Of a stretch of 64,000 nt of DNA, positions 59,525-64,000 are shown one piece after another. The number at the start of each line of letters is the position of its first letter. Positions within the stretch are counted from its first letter, which is position 1. The notes beneath the pieces are model-generated. The model was given only the letters and a program-made list of their open reading frames with translations. It ran no database searches and was not told the DNA's origin. The position numbers and the translations under genes were made by a program. Location: the NCBI GenBank assembly GCA_018417955.1, contig JACTVC010000004.1, positions 2,046,001 to 2,110,000 of the forward strand, read 5' to 3'. This DNA comes from Laccaria trichodermophora. Its lineage: Eukaryota; Basidiomycota; Agaricomycetes; Agaricales; Hydnangiaceae.

Positions 59525-59638
59525 ATAATGAATAGACATGGTAACTGGAATGATTCCTATCATAAAGACTGTGGACTTATACACAGGGAGCCCTAGGCAG
59601 TTGCCTTATTTATATGATAAAAGTGGTACCCACCAGTC

Positions 59639-59950
59639 GTGTCAGCCATAACAAATCCATTAGAGGAAGGAATCGTTTGGTGAGTATCAGATTCCAGATC
59701 CCATACCACCAGTAAGCCGTCTTCGCCTGAGAATAAATGTCATTGTTGTGCTGTATGAAAAATTCAGGAGGAATTCACCTCCGCTGAGTAAGAGAGCACC
59801 GTCAGAGCTCAGGCAGAGTGTCCTAATCTTGCAGGTGTGTCGAATTAGAGCTTTGTGCTGGTAAACCTTCAAAAATATGAGTGAGAGCATGAGGCAAAGG
59901 AAATGAGCACGTACCAAGGGGTTCTGATGGCTTGCGGGTTTCATCGACAT
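59639..59950 (-). pseudogene. WD40 gene, 5' half, interrupted by element Y
   Basis: Start at 59,950 (MSMKPASHQNPL), a short first exon, intron with GTACGT...GAAG, then exon VYQHKALIRHTCKIRTLCLS-SDGALLLSGG, a second intron, and EDGLLVVWDLESDTHQT followed by NGFVMAD, ending at GCTGACAC where Y begins. The HT.KIRTL and DG.LVVWDL motifs are the first WD40 blade of the family at 3.8 and 63.6 kb. Continuation in frame is found on the other strand at 53,212. Not functional as arranged. Confidence 0.75.
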
Positions 59951-61144
59951 GAGCTTAGAGGAGATGGTTAGTTCTTTCGTGTTGCGCTCTGAAGCTCTTT
60001 AACTGCCTCAATGACAAGGGGGTTGCTAGCATATACAATTAACGAGGGCTGTCGGTTGCCACAATCTGTTGGTGACAACAATTAATAACACCAGCATAAT
60101 GGGAGTGAATGTTGGACGTTACAGGTTACCGACACTTCGCGACGCTGACAAAAAAAGTGCCCCATATGACTGCGAAATGTTTCCCTGCACAGATCCTAAA
60201 ATGCAGAGTGATAATCAATTACTCCACAATCCAGGGCTCACCTCTCCATAAGTATTACAAAAGTATTAGGAACGCATTTGAATTCAGAGATACAAAAATA
60301 ATAACCCCTAGATATGATACATTCTCCCTTGACAGCTCTTCCTTTCTTAATTTGTCTGACATCCAGACATTATACAAACAAGCCTTACTATGTAACGAAG
60401 CGCAAAGGAGACAACAAAACGTGCCTTCCTTCACTTAGTTTCCTGGACTTTAGGGGAGGTTGACACATGTCACGTGAAGCTTGCATGCCTCCCCTAAAGT
60501 TCTGAAGAATGACTTGGAAACAATAGCACTCGATGTGCCTTTTCCGAAACCACGCACACATAGATAGATTCCTTTTGTAAAGTAGAATATGTATCGTAAC
60601 CGAATTAGATGGCGCTTTGCAACCAGGACCAAATGGGCTTACCATCGCGCCCCCATATTGCAGAACAAAAGGTGGTCGAGGTGACTGAGATGCATGTCGA
60701 CATCTGGGTACCGGTCTCTCAATACTTCGACATAAATACTGTGAGTCCGCAATCCAAAATCAAGAACCTGTTTAGCACCCACCTACTTACAATATTCAGT
60801 CCCCTCCATTCTCTACCATGTTTCACTACACCATCCAAAGCACCTTCAACCTTTCAGCTCATACGTCATCTTTACCAACTGGTTTGGTTCAGGGGGTAAG
60901 TGAGTTCTACACTTTTGTTACTCGGATTTAACTCATTGTAAAATTCACAGATATCAGATTCCATTGGGACTCTGTTCAAACCAGTCAATCAAATAAGAAA
61001 ACGACTTCGCGACGAAGTGAATGACGCATGGGGGTTGCCCAAGTGACAAAAAGTCATGAGTAGTTGTGCTTGAATCCTATCGACTTCCCCTGTTGATTTC
61101 TTCAATTATTTCAGGACGTATTTTCCAGATTCTGCACGCCAGAG
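59951..61144. other. Spacer with short ORF remnants
   Basis: No supported gene. Short frames at 60,069-60,440 and 60,609-60,899 have no known motif. Holds the hairpin at 60,446-60,501. Confidence 0.4.
60446..60501. repeat. Short hairpin
   Basis: ACTTTAGGGGAGG and CCTCCCCTAAAGT form a 13-bp stem around a loop of about 30 bases containing CACGTG. Function unknown; could be a small element end or structured RNA. Confidence 0.5.
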
Positions 61145-62657
61145 ATGAAAGAAATGTCCCAACACACCATGGTCCTGATGGACTTCCCCGACGAAATCAT
61201 TCTCGTCATCTTGTGAAACGTGACACTGCAGGAAGCCTTGCCGCTACTGCAGTGCAACTGGCGATTATGCTCAGTCGTTTCGCAATTTTATCTGAAGCAT
61301 CATGGCTTCATCATCCAGGATGATGACGTTGATGACATCACTCTCCAAGGCAACGTACCTGCAGCAGCCCTCTGCATGTTGTCAGCTTATCTGTTCGTCA
61401 ACCAAATCACCCTCTGCTGCAACCTCTACTACCTTGTCGAGTATAAGAATCTCCTCCTGTACATTTTACGCCAGCTCAAGGCTCTCATCTTCTTCAACAT
61501 CTACTTCAATCCCTTGGACCTTGCTCTGCTACGTGATCGACATACCCCAAACACCATTTATTCCGCGATTACAGTGCTATCTGGTGGCATATTCTCTTTC
61601 AAGATTGAAAGAGCCCTTGATCCACAACCTGTCAAGGCATTATCTCAACCGCCAAATCCACAGAGCCGTATTAACCATTGCAGGTTGAACTATTCCATCT
61701 CCCGAATCCGCGATCTGGGCTTATCCATGGAATTTCCTGTTACTAAATCACTCTCCAAAATATATGAGAGGCTACTTCAAGGGAAAGCCGTAACCAGCCT
61801 CGTCCTCTCAGATCAGTCGACTTGTTCTGCTTTCAACAAGTTCATGAGATCATTAGATCTCCCCCTTCTCACTCACTTGCATTTTCTGATCACTTCCTGG
61901 TGCGGTATTCATCTCCCTCAGAAATTCTTTGCCCGACATCCGCTACTCCAGTCGGCATCTCTCTGTACCTACGGGTTAAAGTCCCAAATGCCGGACTCTC
62001 CATTGAAATTGCTATTCCTTTCACACCTTGAACGAATTTTGCTCACCTCTAATCATCACTCGTGGGTGCACAATAATCCTCCTGCACTGCAACGCTTGCA
62101 GATCCAACTGCCTTTGTCATTGTACAATCCACATGGTCATACATTCTGTTCCACTATGCAGACATTGGCAAACCCCCTCAAATCAGTGTCGGCGCAGGCT
62201 TTTGTGGGATTGACCATTGAGTTGTACTTTCCATACAGTCTCAGGGAACATATCCTCCACTGCTGCGAGACAGGAAATGTTTGTGAGTGTGCTCCTTCAC
62301 CGCAAGCAATCGTTCCGCAGGTGAAGAGCCTCGACATTAACCTCCGCTCCTTTCATCCCTTGATGTTGGTAAGTGACTCATAATCAATTTCCCTCCAAGT
62401 CACTTAGTTTTTCAATTTAGCGCTTTCTTTCTACTTGGATCAAGATCTTTCCGAATCTTGAGGGTGTTACCATCAAAGCAACGGACTTGCAACCTAATTT
62501 GTTGTGGAGCCTGATGATCCACGCATACTTAGTGGATTCATCTGCTATGCTGCCCTGTCTCAACATGTTCAAATTCTCAGCTGGGGGGGGTTATTACTCA
62601 GTTTGGGCCCCATATAACAGACTTACGCCCGAAAGCAAGACATGGGTCGAACTATAA
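61145..62657 (+). pseudogene. F-box protein gene with in-frame stop in the F-box
   Basis: F-box family (substrate adaptors of SCF ubiquitin ligases in agaricomycetes, often much expanded). Exon 1 from ATG 61,145 to 62,368, intron 62,369-62,420, exon 2 62,421-62,657 ending in WVEL and stop. The F-box reads FPDEIILVIL, then TGA at 61,214-61,216, then NVTLQEALPLLQCNWRLCSV and VSQFYLKHHG. The rest, about 460 codons, is open and Leu-rich (LRR-like in places, e.g. LTHLHFLI, LERILL, LQRLQIQLPLSL). The intact long frame after one stop suggests a recent nonsense change, or a missed short intron around the stop. No F-box-free start ATG is evident upstream of the main frame. Confidence 0.6.
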
Positions 62658-63602
62658 CTCATTCAGTAGTAGGTATTAACATACATGTAATATATAATAT
62701 CATTGTGTATTAGCAACACTTGTTTGAATTTTTTAACACAAGTTGCACCAGGCGGCTATCAGAGTTCTAATCGCCCATTGAATTCTGAGGAACTTACCTG
62801 TGTTATGATACGGTGGTGCCAACTCTATGTTCATCGAGCTCTTTCCAGGTGGGAGAAGAGGAAAAGAATAAGATTGTGAGTGGTATTATGCAATTTCCGC
62901 CCACTCAAGTTCCTAAAGCACGTGCGGTTTTGACGCGACAACCCTAAAGTCGTCAAAATATATACCAATGACAAGTACAAAAGTGTCTTCTTTCTTCCCA
63001 CTTATGTTCTTGCAATACCACTAGTACTTTCTCGTGATCATTCTCCCCTCCTTCCACTCTTTCATTAGTTGTGCTCACTACGCGTAGATACTTTGTAGAT
63101 ATAATCAAATCTAGAATAGTCAGGTACCAGTCAAGAATGATCAAAGAAAACAAAAGCGATAAGTATGAATGGAAATGGAACTTTTCTCCATTTTGAAGTG
63201 GAGTAAGTACAACGAAGAGTGATCACCCGACCACAGTTGATTGCGCATATCAGCAGGGTAGACATTCTTTTGTGAGTTGCGTCGACTCGTACTGTTGCCA
63301 TGGTGTTCAGGGCAACTAACTATGTAACTATTCAGCATTTTTCACAGCGAGTCTTCAACCGGACCTCTAACAAATTTTTAATTTATTGTCTTTTTAGTTT
63401 ACGGACCCTGTTGAGACATTCAGGTCGATGTTGGTCAGTTCTAAAGTATGTGTTGATCCCTTGAAAATGGGTATTTCATGATTGCCAGACTGGACAGTTC
63501 TATCTATTGTTCGCCTCATATCGAACTGAGTTAAATACCAATGTTGCTAGACATGAATTACATCCTCAGTTCCTAACTTTCGAATCTCATCTCTAATATA
63601 TA
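62658..63602. other. Spacer, no gene seen
   Basis: AT-rich; only short frames. Presumably holds the promoter of the WD40 gene starting at 63,603. Confidence 0.4.
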
Positions 63603-64000
63603 ATGAACCTCGTGAGTAGCGTGATTTCTTCTGATCCTTCTAGCCCATATCACCTTGTAGGTTCACTCTGTCGAGAAGCTCGTCCGTCATACGCACAAGA
63701 TCAGATGGCTCAGCCTTGACGATGACCAATCATTCTTGCTTAGCACTGGTGAGTTGTCCTCTTTAACTTAAATTTGTCCCCTGATCCCTGATTTAGCTGA
63801 GGATGGTGTCATCGTTTGGGACCTCAAACTCCAAACGCATCAGGTCATCACCAACTCACCCAACTTAAATTGTCCTGCCTTCTGGATGCCGCTTTGCATG
63901 GACCTGTTCACGAAGGGCTTCGTATGTGGAATGGGAGATGGAGAGCTTCACGTTTTTTGCTGCCACTGGTCAGAGGCATGTTGTCAGTCGTAATTTGCTG
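63603..64000 (+). CDS. WD40-repeat protein, 3' end outside window
   Basis: Same WD40 family as at 3.8 and 59.6 kb. Exons 63603-63611 (MNL), 63661-63748 and 63797 to beyond the window; introns of 49 and 48 bp with GTGAGT donors. Reads VEKLVRHTHKIRWLSLDD, then EDGVIVWDLKLQTHQV, then FWMPLCMDLFTKGFVCGMGD and GELHVF, the first blade and the start of the second. The three-residue first exon is short, but the paralogue at 59.6 kb also has a short first exon before the same junction. Later exons lie beyond base 64,000. Confidence 0.65.

Larger units (their letters stand above)
53377..59638. mobile_element. Element Y: 6.3-kb element with 33-bp satellite arms, no transposase seen
   Basis: Left terminus CACTAGTGGGTGCGACCTTT, right terminus (inverse) GACTGGTGGGTACCACTTTT; the next 60 bp (ATAAGGCAACTGCCTAGGG, then CTGTGTATAAGTCCACAGTC) match in inverted orientation and are related to the ends of X. 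Left arm holds 11 units of a 33-bp repeat, right arm 106 units. The interior (53.86-56.0 kb) shares blocks with X left: a 200-bp conserved segment (55,620-55,850), the dyad array (54,640-55,500) and the A-loop repeats (53,950-54,600). The right end abuts GTGTCAGC, inverse of the 8-mer at the X right end. Interpreted as a non-autonomous DNA element. Confidence 0.75.

Overview
The window reads as nuclear DNA of a repeat-rich agaricomycete (mushroom-forming basidiomycete). The evidence is: coding exons split by many 48-60 bp GT-AG introns; paralogous NB-ARC/TPR receptor genes; WD40, F-box and low-complexity families of agaricomycete type; a CACTA/Tnp2-type transposase; and one clearly conserved housekeeping gene, the proteasome beta-1 (PRE3-type) subunit. 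No species is claimed.

Layout. 1-5.1 kb: 3' part of a CACTA-type transposase, a convergent five-or-more-intron gene carrying a GMSSDE motif, and a 5'-truncated WD40 gene with a C-terminal membrane anchor. 5.6-34.9 kb: a block made of a low-complexity gene (here called U, plus strand) followed by an NB-ARC/TPR receptor (minus strand), present twice (5.6-13.2 kb and 28.7-34.85 kb); a third, broken U lies at 14.7-15.9 kb. The first receptor looks intact and carries 20 TPR-type units; the second has 6 units and a shifted splice acceptor predicted to truncate it. Between the blocks lie Tc1/mariner debris, a 411-bp MITE with TA target duplication, 48-bp and about 60-bp minisatellites and a candidate 2.3-kb element. 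34.86-38.22 kb: an apparently perfect palindrome (1,583-bp arms, 196-bp loop). 39.45-40.36 kb: the proteasome gene. 41.24-59.64 kb: two large elements, X (12.0 kb) and Y (6.3 kb), with related termini, built almost wholly of tandem repeats arranged as inverted arms and with no recognisable transposase. 59.6-64 kb: a split WD40 gene, an F-box pseudogene and the start of another WD40 gene.

The main signal is a family of foldback structures (P, A, X, Y). All have the same short dyad array (ACTACAAA...TTTGTAGT) at or near their centre; X and Y share about 60 bp of terminal sequence. Their arms are satellite-like arrays (33 bp in Y, 11 units on one side and 106 on the other; TTTCATT-rich, CCATA, polypurine and GTCGTT tracts in X). 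A WD40 exon is cut exactly at GCTGACAC, this 8-mer is present at both broken ends, and the two gene halves now lie on opposite strands. This fits an insertion with an 8-bp target duplication followed by inversion of a 166-bp segment by recombination between the facing arms of X and Y.

Limits: no alignments or searches were run. Identities are by eye, exon boundaries follow splice consensus and paralogue comparison, and family names rest on recognised motifs.
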